64,000 bases of DNA from Phenylobacterium sp. (GTDB taxonomy: Bacteria; Pseudomonadota; Alphaproteobacteria; Caulobacterales; Caulobacteraceae): assembly GCF_030651755.1 (NCBI RefSeq), contig NZ_JAUSBZ010000152.1, positions 1-64,000 of the forward strand, read 5' to 3'. Both the position numbers and the translations under genes were made by a program. Every line of letters begins with the position of its first letter. Within the stretch, counting starts at the first letter, position 1. The notes under the pieces are model-generated. The model saw nothing but the letters and a program-made list of their open reading frames with translations, was not told the DNA's origin and did no database searches. Of this stretch, positions 1 to 7,833 are shown piece by piece.

Positions 1-926
1 CCACCGGCGATGGCCTGATCGACTATGCCCGGGGCGAGGAGTCAGGCCTGGCCAATCAGGGCTGGAAGGACAGCGAGGACTCCGTCTTCCACGCCGACGG
101 ACGCTTTCCCAACGGACCCATCGCCCTGGTGGAGGTGCAGGGCTACGCCTTCGCCGCCTTCCGCGCCATGGCCGACCTGGCCGAACGCCGCGGGGATCTG
201 GAATCGGCCCATCATTGGCGGGCACGCTCCGAACACCTGCGGGAGTCGGTGGAAAGCCGCTTCTGGATGGCCGACAAGGGGTTCTACGGCATGGCCATCG
301 ACGGGGACGGCGAGCTCTGCTCGGTCCTCGGCTCCAATCCCGGCCACCTGCTGTTTGTCGGCCTGCCCTCCCCGGAGCGGGGCGAGGCGGTGGCCGAGCG
401 GCTTCTGTCGACGGCGTTTTCCACCGGCTGGGGCCTGCGGACCCTGGCGGCGGGCGAGGCGCGCTTCAATCCCATGTCCTATCACAACGGCTCGGTCTGG
501 CCCCACGACACCGCCCTCTGCGTCCAGGGCATGGCCAACTATGGGGCGCGGGACGGGGTGGTGAAGATGATGTCCCACATGTTCGAGACCGCCTCCCACT
601 TCGAGATGCGCCTGCCCGAACTGTTCTGCGGCTTCCCCCGGGGGGCGGGCGAGCCGCCGGTGGCCTATCCGGTGGCCTGCCTCCCCCAGGCCTGGGCGGC
701 CGGGGCCATCTTCATGATGCTGCAGGCCTGCCTGGGCTTGAAGATCAATGGACGCGATCGGCGGGTGGAGATCGACGATCCCCGCCTGCCCATCGGCATC
801 GACCGCCTGACGGTCGAGGACCTGCGGGTCGGCCCGCACCACATCACGCTCCATTTTGAGACCCTCGACGGCAAGGTGGTCGTCCGCTGCGAGCCGGTGG
901 ATGGGGTCAAGATTGTGGTGCGTTAG
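1..926 (+). CDS. Glycogen debranching enzyme-type amylo-alpha-1,6-glucosidase, C-terminal part
   Basis: The reading frame is open from the left edge (codons in phase with base 3), so the gene starts outside the window and only about 307 C-terminal residues are seen. The visible part has the (alpha/alpha)6-barrel glucosidase motifs of the bacterial amylo-alpha-1,6-glucosidase family: NQGWKDSEDS near residue 19 of the fragment and NPMSYHNGSVWPHD around residue 155, followed by a short beta-type tail. Enzymes of this family hydrolyse alpha-1,6 branches or related alpha-glucosides in the cytoplasm. It converges on pyk with six bases between stop codons. A GH15 gene lies 1.6 kb away, which suits a glucan-handling locus. 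The family is clear; the exact substrate is not. Confidence 0.88.
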   Translation, partial: TGDGLIDYARGEESGLANQGWKDSEDSVFHADGRFPNGPIALVEVQGYAFAAFRAMADLAERRGDLESAHHWRARSEHLRESVESRFWMADKGFYGMAIDGDGELCSVLGSNPGHLLFVGLPSPERGEAVAERLLSTAFSTGWGLRTLAAGEARFNPMSYHNGSVWPHDTALCVQGMANYGARDGVVKMMSHMFETASHFEMRLPELFCGFPRGAGEPPVAYPVACLPQAWAAGAIFMMLQACLGLKINGRDRRVEIDDPRLPIGIDRLTVEDLRVGPHHITLHFETLDGKVVVRCEPVDGVKIVVR

Positions 927-932
927 GCCCCA

Positions 933-2351
933 TTATCGACGCGGAACGTGCGCCAAACGCAGAATATTGGCCGCCCCAGGGGAGCCCATGGGCAGGCCGG
1001 CCAGGATCAGAATCCTCTGACCCGGCGGCGCAAGGCCCAGCGCGGCGGCCACCTCCGTCGCGATCTTGGCCAGACTCTCGGAATCGGCGGGCTGAGCCAC
1101 CACCCGGGCCTCGACCCCCCAGGTCAGGGCCAGGCGCCGGGCGACGCCTATGTGGGGGGTCAGGGCCAGGGCCGGTTGCAGGGGGCGCTCCCGGGCCAGG
1201 CGCAGCGCCGTCTGGCCGGTGGTGGTGAAGCTGGCCAGGCAGGCCACGGCCGGCCCCTGGGCGGCGCGGCCGGCGGCGGCCACCAGGGCGTCGGCGTCGG
1301 CGTCCTCGATGGGATATTCTGCCGCCATCAGCTCGGGCCAGCGGGGGTCGCGCTCCACCCGGCAGATGATGCGGTCCATGATCGACACCGCCTCCAGGGG
1401 AAAGTCGCCGGCCGCGGTCTCGGCTGACAGCATCAGGGCGTCGGCGCCCTCATAGACCGCGCCCGCCACATCGGAGGCCTCGGCCCGGGTGGGCGTCGGC
1501 GCGCTGGTCATGGATTCCAGCATCTGGGTGGCGACGATCACCGGAATGCCCCGGGTGCGGCAGGCGCGGATCAGCGCCTTCTGGACCACCGGCACGTCCT
1601 CGGGCGCGAGTTCCACCCCCAGGTCGCCCCGGGCCACCATCACCCCATCGCAGAGGTCGAGGATTTCATCGAGGGCGTCCAGGGCGGCGGGCTTCTCTAT
1701 CTTGGCCAGGACGGCGGCCCGGCCCTGGACCAGCTGGCGCAGCTCGGCCATGTCGGCGGCCCGCTGGACGAAGGAGAGCGCCACCCAGTCCACCCCCTGG
1801 TCCAGGGCGAAGGCCAGGTCCTTGCGGTCCTTGGCGGTCAGGGCGGGAATGGGGATCGGGTGGCCGGGCAGGTTGAGGCCCTTGTGGTTGGACAGGGTCT
1901 CGCCCACCACCACCTCGGTTTCGGCGAAGTCCTTGCCATGGCGGGTGACCCGCAGGCGCACCCGGCCATCGTCGATCAGGATGTCGGCGCCGACCTTCAC
2001 CGCCGCCAGGATTTCGGGATGCGGCGCGCAGACCCGGGCCGCGTCGCCGGGCGTCGGGTCGAGATCGAGGCGGAAGGCCTGGCCGGGCCGGATGCGCACC
2101 TGACCATCGGCGAACTTGCCGAGCCGCAGCTTGGGGCCTTGCAGGTCCGCCAGGACAGCGATAGGCCGACCTAGGGTCGCCTCGGCGCCCCGGACCGTGG
2201 CGATGGCCCGGGCATGGTCCTCGTGCGTCCCGTGGCTGAAATTGACCCGGAAGACATCGGCGCCGGCCCGGGCCAGCGCCTCCACCTGGGCAGGACTGCG
2301 ACTGGCGGGGCCCAGAGTGGCGACGATTCGGGCGCGGCGGGCTCGGATCAT
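933..2351 (-). CDS. pyk: Pyruvate kinase
   Basis: Makes pyruvate and ATP from phosphoenolpyruvate and ADP, the last step of glycolysis, in the cytoplasm. The 472-residue product has the family's usual length and motifs: RARIVATLGPAS at the N-terminus, RVNFSHG for nucleotide and substrate binding, AKIEKPAALDALDEI carrying the catalytic lysine, ARGDLGVE, and ATQMLESM before the B/C-domain region. I chose the ATG at 2351 because homologues begin just before the IVATLGP strand; an in-frame start 18 codons upstream would add an atypical tail. It converges with the debranching-type gene and is divergent from the GH15 gene. Confidence 0.95.
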   Translation of the reverse strand: MIRARRARIVATLGPASRSPAQVEALARAGADVFRVNFSHGTHEDHARAIATVRGAEATLGRPIAVLADLQGPKLRLGKFADGQVRIRPGQAFRLDLDPTPGDAARVCAPHPEILAAVKVGADILIDDGRVRLRVTRHGKDFAETEVVVGETLSNHKGLNLPGHPIPIPALTAKDRKDLAFALDQGVDWVALSFVQRAADMAELRQLVQGRAAVLAKIEKPAALDALDEILDLCDGVMVARGDLGVELAPEDVPVVQKALIRACRTRGIPVIVATQMLESMTSAPTPTRAEASDVAGAVYEGADALMLSAETAAGDFPLEAVSIMDRIICRVERDPRWPELMAAEYPIEDADADALVAAAGRAAQGPAVACLASFTTTGQTALRLARERPLQPALALTPHIGVARRLALTWGVEARVVAQPADSESLAKIATEVAAALGLAPPGQRILILAGLPMGSPGAANILRLAHVPRR

Positions 2352-2498
2352 GGGTTCCCCGTTTGGATGTGCGGCCCGCACAGGGCCAAGATGGCGGCGA
2401 GTCACTTGGCGCCTCGCAGCTTAGCAAACGGCGCTGACCCGCCGTCGAGAAAAAGGACGCCACCACATGCGACACAACACCAGCGAGGCCCTGGCCCT

Positions 2499-4295
2499 GT
2501 GATTCAGACCCTGGACCTGTTTCCCATCGGCAACTGCTCGGCCAGCGCGCTGATCGACCGGCACGGCCGTTTCGTCTGGGGTTGCGTGCCCCGGGTGGAC
2601 GGCGACCCCTTCTTCTCGGCCCTGCTCAGCGACCGTGACCCGGCCGACGCCGACGTCCAAGGCCTGTGGGACATCCAGGCCGAGGGCCTGGCCCAGACCC
2701 GCCAGACCTATCTGCGCAACACCCCCATCGTGCGCACCGAACTGACCAACAAGGATGGGGAAAGCCTGGAGATCCTCGACTTCGCCCCGCGCTACCGGCA
2801 GTTCGGGCGGATCTATCGGCCCATGGCCATGATCCGGCTGATCCGGCCCCTGTCGGGCGCCCCGCGCATCCGCATCCGCATGCGGCCCAGCGTCAACTGG
2901 GGCCAGGCGCCCGCCCGCCAGACCACCGGCTCCAACCACATCCGCTATGTGGGCGGGCCGACCACCATGCGGCTGACCACCAATGCGCCGGTGAGCCACA
3001 TCACCGAGGAGCGGCTGTTCCGCCTGGAGGAGCCCATCGCCATGTTCCTCGGCCCCGACGAGGGGTTCGACGCCGATGTGATGGCCACCACCACCCGCAT
3101 GCTGACCGAAACCACCGACTACTGGCGCGGCTGGGTGCGCACCCTGTCGGTGCCGCTGGAGTGGCAGGAGGCGGTGATCCGCTCGGCCATCACGCTGAAG
3201 CTCTGCGCCTATGAGGAGACCGGCGCCATCGTCGCGGCATTGACCACCTCGATCCCTGAGCACGCGGAGTCCGGCCGCAACTGGGACTATCGCTACTGCT
3301 GGCTGCGGGACGCCTATTACGTGGTCCAGGCCCTGACCCGCCTGGGCGCCGCCGACATGCTGGAGAACTATCTCTCCTACCTGCGCAACCTGGTGGCCGA
3401 GGCCGGCGGCGGCCATGTGCAGCCGGTCTATGGGGTGGGGCTGGAGCCGGGGCTGACCGAGAAGATCGCCACCGCCCTGCCCGGCTATCGGGGCATGGGG
3501 CCGGTGCGCATCGGCAACCAGGCCCACGAGCACCTGCAGCACGACGTCTATGGCCAGATCATCCTGTCCACCGTGCAGGCCTTCTTCGACGAGCGCCTGC
3601 TGCGTCCGGCCACGGTGGAGGATTTCCGCGCCCTCGAGCCGGTCGGCGAGCGGGCCTATGAGGTCTACGCCACCCCCGACGCCAGCCTGTGGGAGTTCCG
3701 GGGCCGGGAGGCGATCCACACCTATTCGGCGGTGATGTGCTGGGCGGCCTGCGACCGCCTGGGCAATGCGGCGGTCCAGCTCGGCCTGCTGGAGCGGGCG
3801 GCCCTGTGGAACGCCCGGGCCGACGAGATGCGCGCCGTCATCGAGGACCGAGCCTATAACGAGGAGCTTGGCCGCTACGCCGCCACCTTCGACGGGGACG
3901 AGCTGGACGCCAGCCTGCTGCAGCTGGTGGACGTCCGCTTCACCCCCGCCAGCGACCCGAAGATGGCCGCCACCATCGCGGCGGTGGAAAAGGGCCTGCG
4001 GCGCGGCCCCTACATGCTGCGCTACGCCCTGCCCGACGACTTCGGCGAGCCCAAGACCGCCTTCAACATCTGCACCTTCTGGCTCATCGAGGCCCTGCAC
4101 CTGTCCGGCCGCACCCAGGAGGCCCGGGAGCTGTTCGAGGAGATGCTGACCAGGCGCACGGCCGCAGGGCTCCTGTCGGAGGACATCTCCTTCGACGGCG
4201 ATGAGCTGTGGGGCAACTATCCCCAGACCTATTCCCTGGTCGGGCTGATCAACTGCGCAACGCTTCTGTCCAGGCCCTGGGCGGCGGTGCGCTGA
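2499..4295 (+). CDS. Glycoside hydrolase family 15 protein (glucoamylase- or trehalase-like)
   Basis: A 598-residue protein of the GH15 family, whose bacterial members release glucose from alpha-glucans or cleave trehalose. It opens with the N-terminal beta-sandwich seen in bacterial GH15 (LFPIGNCSASALIDRHGRFV), followed by the catalytic (alpha/alpha)6 barrel. WLRDAYYVVQAL marks the barrel's substrate-binding arginine and aspartate. The likely general acid is Glu399 in SLWEFRG and the likely base is Glu561 in LLSEDISFDGDELWGN. No signal peptide is seen, so it is probably cytoplasmic. The start is a GTG at 2499, because the family motif begins right after it; earlier in-frame starts lie within the opposite-strand pyk gene. 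Substrate cannot be told from sequence alone. Confidence 0.88.
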   Translation: MIQTLDLFPIGNCSASALIDRHGRFVWGCVPRVDGDPFFSALLSDRDPADADVQGLWDIQAEGLAQTRQTYLRNTPIVRTELTNKDGESLEILDFAPRYRQFGRIYRPMAMIRLIRPLSGAPRIRIRMRPSVNWGQAPARQTTGSNHIRYVGGPTTMRLTTNAPVSHITEERLFRLEEPIAMFLGPDEGFDADVMATTTRMLTETTDYWRGWVRTLSVPLEWQEAVIRSAITLKLCAYEETGAIVAALTTSIPEHAESGRNWDYRYCWLRDAYYVVQALTRLGAADMLENYLSYLRNLVAEAGGGHVQPVYGVGLEPGLTEKIATALPGYRGMGPVRIGNQAHEHLQHDVYGQIILSTVQAFFDERLLRPATVEDFRALEPVGERAYEVYATPDASLWEFRGREAIHTYSAVMCWAACDRLGNAAVQLGLLERAALWNARADEMRAVIEDRAYNEELGRYAATFDGDELDASLLQLVDVRFTPASDPKMAATIAAVEKGLRRGPYMLRYALPDDFGEPKTAFNICTFWLIEALHLSGRTQEARELFEEMLTRRTAAGLLSEDISFDGDELWGNYPQTYSLVGLINCATLLSRPWAAVR

Positions 4296-4303
4296 GCGGG
4301 CTC

Positions 4304-4352
4304 AGAGCGCGTTCCGATAAGTGGGAACCGGTTATCGGGACGAAACGCGCTC
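4304..4352. repeat. Intergenic palindromic repeat, family A copy 1
   Basis: A 49-base imperfect palindrome between the convergent GH15 and amidase genes. It begins AGAGCGCGTTCCGATAAG, has the centre GGGAACCGG and ends ATCGGGACGAAACGCGCTC. A nearly identical copy lies in opposite orientation at about 12898-12945. The arms GAGCGCGTT and AACGCGCTC, and CGATAA and TTATCG, can pair. It resembles the short extragenic palindromes common in alphaproteobacteria and could work as a bidirectional terminator or mRNA 3' end. Confidence 0.75.
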
Positions 4353-4364
4353 CAGACATAGAGT

Positions 4365-5810
4365 TTAGGCCGGCGGCGGGGTGAAGCCGCGGACATTCTC
4401 GTCGATGGCCTGGGCCAGGGACAGGAGCCGGGCGTCGGTCCCATGGCCGCCGATCAGCTGGGCGCCCACCGGCAGGCCGTCGGCGGCGATCCCGGCCGGC
4501 AGGGTCACCGCCGGCAGCAGGCAGGCCGTCGCCAGGGCGATCCAGCCCAGCATGGTGATGTAGGGCGCGCCGCCCCCGTCGGAGAATTTCAGCCGCCGGG
4601 AGGGGAATGAGCCCTGGCTGTGGGGAAAGGCCGTGCCGGGCGCCACCGGCGCCAGGATGGCGTCATAGCCCTCGAACACCGCCTCCATCTCCCGGCGCAG
4701 TCGGGCGCGGATGGCGTCGGCCGCCAGCCAGTCCCGGTGGCGGGCCGTATAGGCCATCACCGTGCCCGCCCAGGAGAAGGGGCCGGCGCCGCGCGCCCTG
4801 GCGATGCGGGCGGCCGGGCGCATCATCTCCATGCGGCGGATCTGACCCGCCGGCATGTCGGCGCCGATGATCGCGCCCAGCAGCAGCAGGTAGGACTCCA
4901 GCAGGGTCTCGATATCCACAGGCGGCGAGATCACCTCGACGGTGGCGCCGGCGGCGGCCAGTTCGCCGGCATAGGCCACCAGCACCGCCCCCACCTGCGG
5001 ATCCAGCGGCAGGCCCGGCGCCTCCAGCCACAGGCCGATGCGGGCCTTGTGGAGGTCGGCCGGGGGCGCCTTGGGCGAGACCCCGCCATCGGCGATCACC
5101 GACAGCAGCAGACGCAGGTCCCGGGCCGAGCGGGCCATGGGGCCGATGACGTTCAGGTCCGGCTCCTGCCAGGAGCCGGGCTTGGGCGGCACATGGCCAT
5201 GCTGGGGAGTGAGCGCCCAGGTGGGCTTGTGCGAAAAGACCCCGCAGAAATGGGCCGGCACCCTCAGGGAGCCGCCGATGTCCGAGCCGATCTCCAGGGC
5301 CGTGACCCCGGCCGCGAGCGCCGCCGCCGCCCCACCGGACGATCCGCCGGGCGTGCGGGTCACGTCCCAGGGATTGTTGCTGGTCCCGTAGAGGGAATTG
5401 AAGCTCTGCCAGTCCCCGGCCATGACCGGCACATTGGTCTTGCCCCAGATCACTGCGCCTGCCCGCCTGGCCTGGGCGACTACGGCGGCGTCCTCGGCCT
5501 GGCGCCGGCGATGGACCTCCAGCCCCGCCGAGGCGGGCATGCCGCTGACGTCCAGGGTGTCCTTGATGGTCATGGGCAGGCCCGCCAGGGGCCCCAGCGC
5601 CCCGCCCCGGCCGCGGATGTCGTCAATGGCCTTGGCCCGCTCCAGGGCGCGCTCCAGATCGGCGGTGACCACGGCGTTCAGCCGCCGATGGGTCTGTTCA
5701 TGACGGGCCAGGGTGAGCTTCAGGAGCTCCACGGCGGTGACCCGGCCAGACGCCAGCAGGGCCAGCTGGCCCGAGGCGTCGAGGCTGAGCAGGTCGAGCC
5801 CGCCGTTCAT
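4365..5810 (-). CDS. Amidase (amidase signature family)
   Basis: A 481-residue amidase-signature hydrolase that splits carboxamide bonds with a Ser-cisSer-Lys triad. The triad is visible: Lys83 in TIKDTLD, cis-Ser157 in the glycine/serine-rich loop [14 protein letters not shown], and nucleophile Ser181 in [12 protein letters not shown]. Its length is normal for the family. The start ATG overlaps the dapB stop codon by four bases (ATGA), so it is probably co-transcribed and translationally coupled with dapB. It lacks features that would mark it as GatA, and no gatB or gatC is adjacent, so a stand-alone amidase of unknown substrate is the best call. Confidence 0.88.
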   Translation of the reverse strand: MNGGLDLLSLDASGQLALLASGRVTAVELLKLTLARHEQTHRRLNAVVTADLERALERAKAIDDIRGRGGALGPLAGLPMTIKDTLDVSGMPASAGLEVHRRRQAEDAAVVAQARRAGAVIWGKTNVPVMAGDWQSFNSLYGTSNNPWDVTRTPGGSSGGAAAALAAGVTALEIGSDIGGSLRVPAHFCGVFSHKPTWALTPQHGHVPPKPGSWQEPDLNVIGPMARSARDLRLLLSVIADGGVSPKAPPADLHKARIGLWLEAPGLPLDPQVGAVLVAYAGELAAAGATVEVISPPVDIETLLESYLLLLGAIIGADMPAGQIRRMEMMRPAARIARARGAGPFSWAGTVMAYTARHRDWLAADAIRARLRREMEAVFEGYDAILAPVAPGTAFPHSQGSFPSRRLKFSDGGGAPYITMLGWIALATACLLPAVTLPAGIAADGLPVGAQLIGGHGTDARLLSLAQAIDENVRGFTPPPA

Positions 5811-6622
5811 GCCCCGGCCCTGGACGGACGGCCCTTGAGGCCCAGCACGTCCTGCATGTCATAGGCGCCCGGCGGCTGGCGCACCGCCCAGAGGCCGGCC
5901 TCCACCGCCCCGCGGGCGAACAGGCTGCGGTCCCGGGCCGAGTGGGACAGGGTCAGGATCTCGTCCTCGGCGGCGAAGACCACCGAATGCTCGCCGATGA
6001 TCCCGCCCCCGCGCATCACCGAATAACCGATCTCCCCTTCCGGCCGCGCCCCTGTGATCCCGTCCCGGGCCGCCCGGGCCACGGTCTCCAGGGCCACCGC
6101 GCGTCCCTCCGCGGCGGCCTGGGCCAACATGATCGCCGTGCCTGAGGGCGCGTCGACCTTGCGCCGGTGATGGGCCTCGAAGACCTCGATGTCGTAGTCG
6201 GCCGCCGCCAGGGCCCGCGCGGCCTGGGCCACCAGGCCCAGCAGCATGTTGACCCCCAGCGAGAAGTTGCCGGCCCGCACGATGGGGATGGCCTTGGCCG
6301 CCTGGTCGATCACCGCGATCTGGGCCGCATCAAAGCCGGTGGAGCCGATCACGAGCGCAATGTCGCCCCGGGCGGCGCACACCTGGGCGAGCTCGCAGGA
6401 GGCCTGGGGCGTGGAGAAGTCCACCACCACATGGGCCGCCGCCAGCGCGCTGGCCTGATCCACCAGCCGGGGATCATCGGCGCCGGGCCTATCGAAACAG
6501 GCGAAGACGCCGGCGTCGGACCGCGCCTCCAGCACGGACACCACCGCCTGGCCCATCCGGCCAAGGGCGCCTGAGACAGCGAAACGAACAGGTGCGGTCA
6601 GGACGGTCTCTCCGGGGCTCAC
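5807..6622 (-). CDS. dapB: 4-hydroxy-tetrahydrodipicolinate reductase
   Basis: Reduces 4-hydroxy-tetrahydrodipicolinate with NAD(P)H in the diaminopimelate/lysine pathway. Visible motifs are the Rossmann fingerprint [21 protein letters not shown], the catalytic and substrate motif [15 protein letters not shown], and a C-terminal [14 protein letters not shown] helix. The start is uncertain. GTG at 6622 has no ribosome binding site. A CTG at 6601 is preceded by GGAGAG at a six-base spacing and would give [11 protein letters not shown], closer to the usual DapB N-terminus. No ATG is suitably placed. The gene overlaps the downstream amidase gene by four bases. Confidence 0.92.
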   Translation of the reverse strand: MSPGETVLTAPVRFAVSGALGRMGQAVVSVLEARSDAGVFACFDRPGADDPRLVDQASALAAAHVVVDFSTPQASCELAQVCAARGDIALVIGSTGFDAAQIAVIDQAAKAIPIVRAGNFSLGVNMLLGLVAQAARALAAADYDIEVFEAHHRRKVDAPSGTAIMLAQAAAEGRAVALETVARAARDGITGARPEGEIGYSVMRGGGIIGEHSVVFAAEDEILTLSHSARDRSLFARGAVEAGLWAVRQPPGAYDMQDVLGLKGRPSRAGA

Positions 6623-6701
6623 GCGACGCAAGGCAGCGAATGTCGCCCCTGGACCGGCGCGGTCAAGGGCGGAGGTGGGGGCGGAGGCAGGGCGGGGCGC
6701 T

Positions 6702-7109
6702 TTAGGCCCCAGCCAGCCAGTCCTCGCAGCGCAAACCATCGACCCGGCGAAACTCTGACAGATTGCCGGTGATCACGGTCAGGCCCCGGCTGCGAGCGTG
6801 GCCGGCGATCAGGAGGTCATAGCCGCCGATCATCTCCCCCCGCGCCTCCAGATTGGCGCGGATGTCGGCGGCATGGTCGGCGGCGCCCGCGTCAAAGGCC
6901 AGCACCTCCAGCCGCGCGGCGAACCGCTCCACCTCATTGCGATTATGCGCCGGCCGCGCCGACTTCGCCGCGCCATGCAGCAGCTCGGTCAGCACGATGG
7001 TGGAGATGCAGAGGCTGTCGGCCTCCAGATTGAACCGCTCGCGAACCTGAGGCGGCCGGTCCCGCAGCACCCGGATGCAGAGATTGGTGTCGAGCAGGTA
7101 GCGTAGCAT
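6702..7109 (-). CDS. vapC: VapC-type PIN-domain toxin ribonuclease
   Basis: A 135-residue PIN-domain protein. VapC toxins are Mg-dependent RNases that cut tRNA or rRNA when freed from VapB. The acidic active-site pattern is present: Asp in YLLDTNLCI near residue 8, Glu in VLTELLHG near residue 43, Asp in [11 protein letters not shown] near residue 100, and a further polar residue in VITGNLSEF. Its ATG directly follows the vapB stop codon with no gap, so the two are translated together. The pair sits between dapB and accessory genes in what looks like a small island. Confidence 0.92.
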   Translation of the reverse strand: MLRYLLDTNLCIRVLRDRPPQVRERFNLEADSLCISTIVLTELLHGAAKSARPAHNRNEVERFAARLEVLAFDAGAADHAADIRANLEARGEMIGGYDLLIAGHARSRGLTVITGNLSEFRRVDGLRCEDWLAGA

Positions 7110-7331
7110 TCAGAACGGCTCGCGGCCTTGCACCGCCGGCTGATCCCGCTCGCCCAGATCGACGCCCGGCGCATCGAAGAAGTCGTCCCAGATGGCGTCG
7201 GCCGGCACGATGACCCGCCGCTTCCCATCCCGCAGCACCGCCACGGCCCGCACGCTGTCCGGAAAGGCCACGTCCTTGGGCAGACGCACAGCCTGGGAGC
7301 GATTGGACTGAAACAGGGTCGTGCGGGTCAT
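7110..7331 (-). CDS. vapB: VapB-type antitoxin (AbrB-like)
   Basis: A 73-residue antitoxin. The first 45 residues carry the swapped-hairpin AbrB/VapB pattern (LFQSNRSQAVRLPKDVAFP, then a second hairpin KRRVIVPAD), which binds DNA as a dimer. The rest, WDDFFDAPGVDLGERDQPA, is the kind of acidic tail that wraps the VapC partner. The start ATG at 7331 has AGAGG eight bases upstream. A perfect palindrome lies just upstream at 7343-7367 and fits autoregulation by VapBC. Confidence 0.9.
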   Translation of the reverse strand: MTRTTLFQSNRSQAVRLPKDVAFPDSVRAVAVLRDGKRRVIVPADAIWDDFFDAPGVDLGERDQPAVQGREPF

Positions 7332-7342
7332 GGGGCGCCTCT

Positions 7343-7367
7343 TGGGATATACGGAAGGTATATCCCA
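7343..7367 (-). promoter_or_regulatory. Palindromic operator of vapBC
   Basis: A perfect inverted repeat with ten-base arms, TGGGATATAC and GTATATCCCA, around a five-base centre, twelve bases upstream of the vapB ATG. Read on the minus strand it contains TATACC, which could be a -10 box, with TTGATC as a possible -35 fifteen bases before it. VapBC complexes repress their own promoters by binding such palindromes, so the site probably overlaps the promoter. Confidence 0.72.
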
Positions 7368-7506
7368 TGGTGGGTGGGATCAAGGTCGGGGGTGGCCTTG
7401 AGCCGTTCAATCTCCTGGGCGAAGCGTCGCCACCCCCTGTCGCCCATAGTTGACATGTAGCTGGAGAGCGCCAAGGCCATGGCGCGTGAATTGGAGATTT
7501 GAGCGG

Positions 7507-7833
7507 ATGCCTCTGAAGACCAGCCGCTTCGATGCGGCCGCAGTTCTGGACACGCCCGAGGCGATCGAAGCCTTCCTGGAGGACGCCTTCCAATCCGGCG
7601 ACGCGTCCTTCATCACCCACGCCCTGGGGATCGTCGCCCGGGCCAATGGGATGTCGCAACTGGCCGAAGAAACCGGCCTCTCCCGCCAGGCCCTCTACAA
7701 GGCGCTCAGCGCCGAGGGCCGCCCGGAGTTCAGCACCGTCCTCAAGGTGGCCGGCGCCCTGGGCTTCCGGCTGCATCCGGAGCGGGCATTCACGCCGCCG
7801 CGCCCAACGGACTTCAATCAGCTTGTCCGCTGA
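7507..7833 (+). CDS. Orphan HigA/HI1420-type antitoxin (XRE helix-turn-helix)
   Basis: A 108-residue protein of the addiction-module antidote family typified by HI1420. The N-terminus, FDAAAVLDTPEAIEAFLEDA, is characteristic, and residues about 48-70 (MSQLAEETGLSRQALYKALS) form a Cro/C1-type helix-turn-helix. In this family the RelE-like toxin gene normally lies directly upstream on the same strand. Here the 170 bases upstream hold only the vapBC promoter and no intact toxin. The start ATG at 7507 gives the canonical N-terminus. Its last 20 bases overlap the end of the convergent Shedu gene. Confidence 0.82.
   Translation: MPLKTSRFDAAAVLDTPEAIEAFLEDAFQSGDASFITHALGIVARANGMSQLAEETGLSRQALYKALSAEGRPEFSTVLKVAGALGFRLHPERAFTPPRPTDFNQLVR

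Noticed and set aside
4365-5810. GatA subunit of the tRNA amidotransferase
   Set aside because: The amidase triad is present but no gatB or gatC is adjacent and the gene is coupled to dapB; a stand-alone amidase is more likely.
7328-7456. A 42-codon minus-strand frame ending in TGA overlapping the vapB ATG
   Set aside because: It runs through the vapBC operator and has no ribosome binding site or similarity; vapB has its own AGAGG site.
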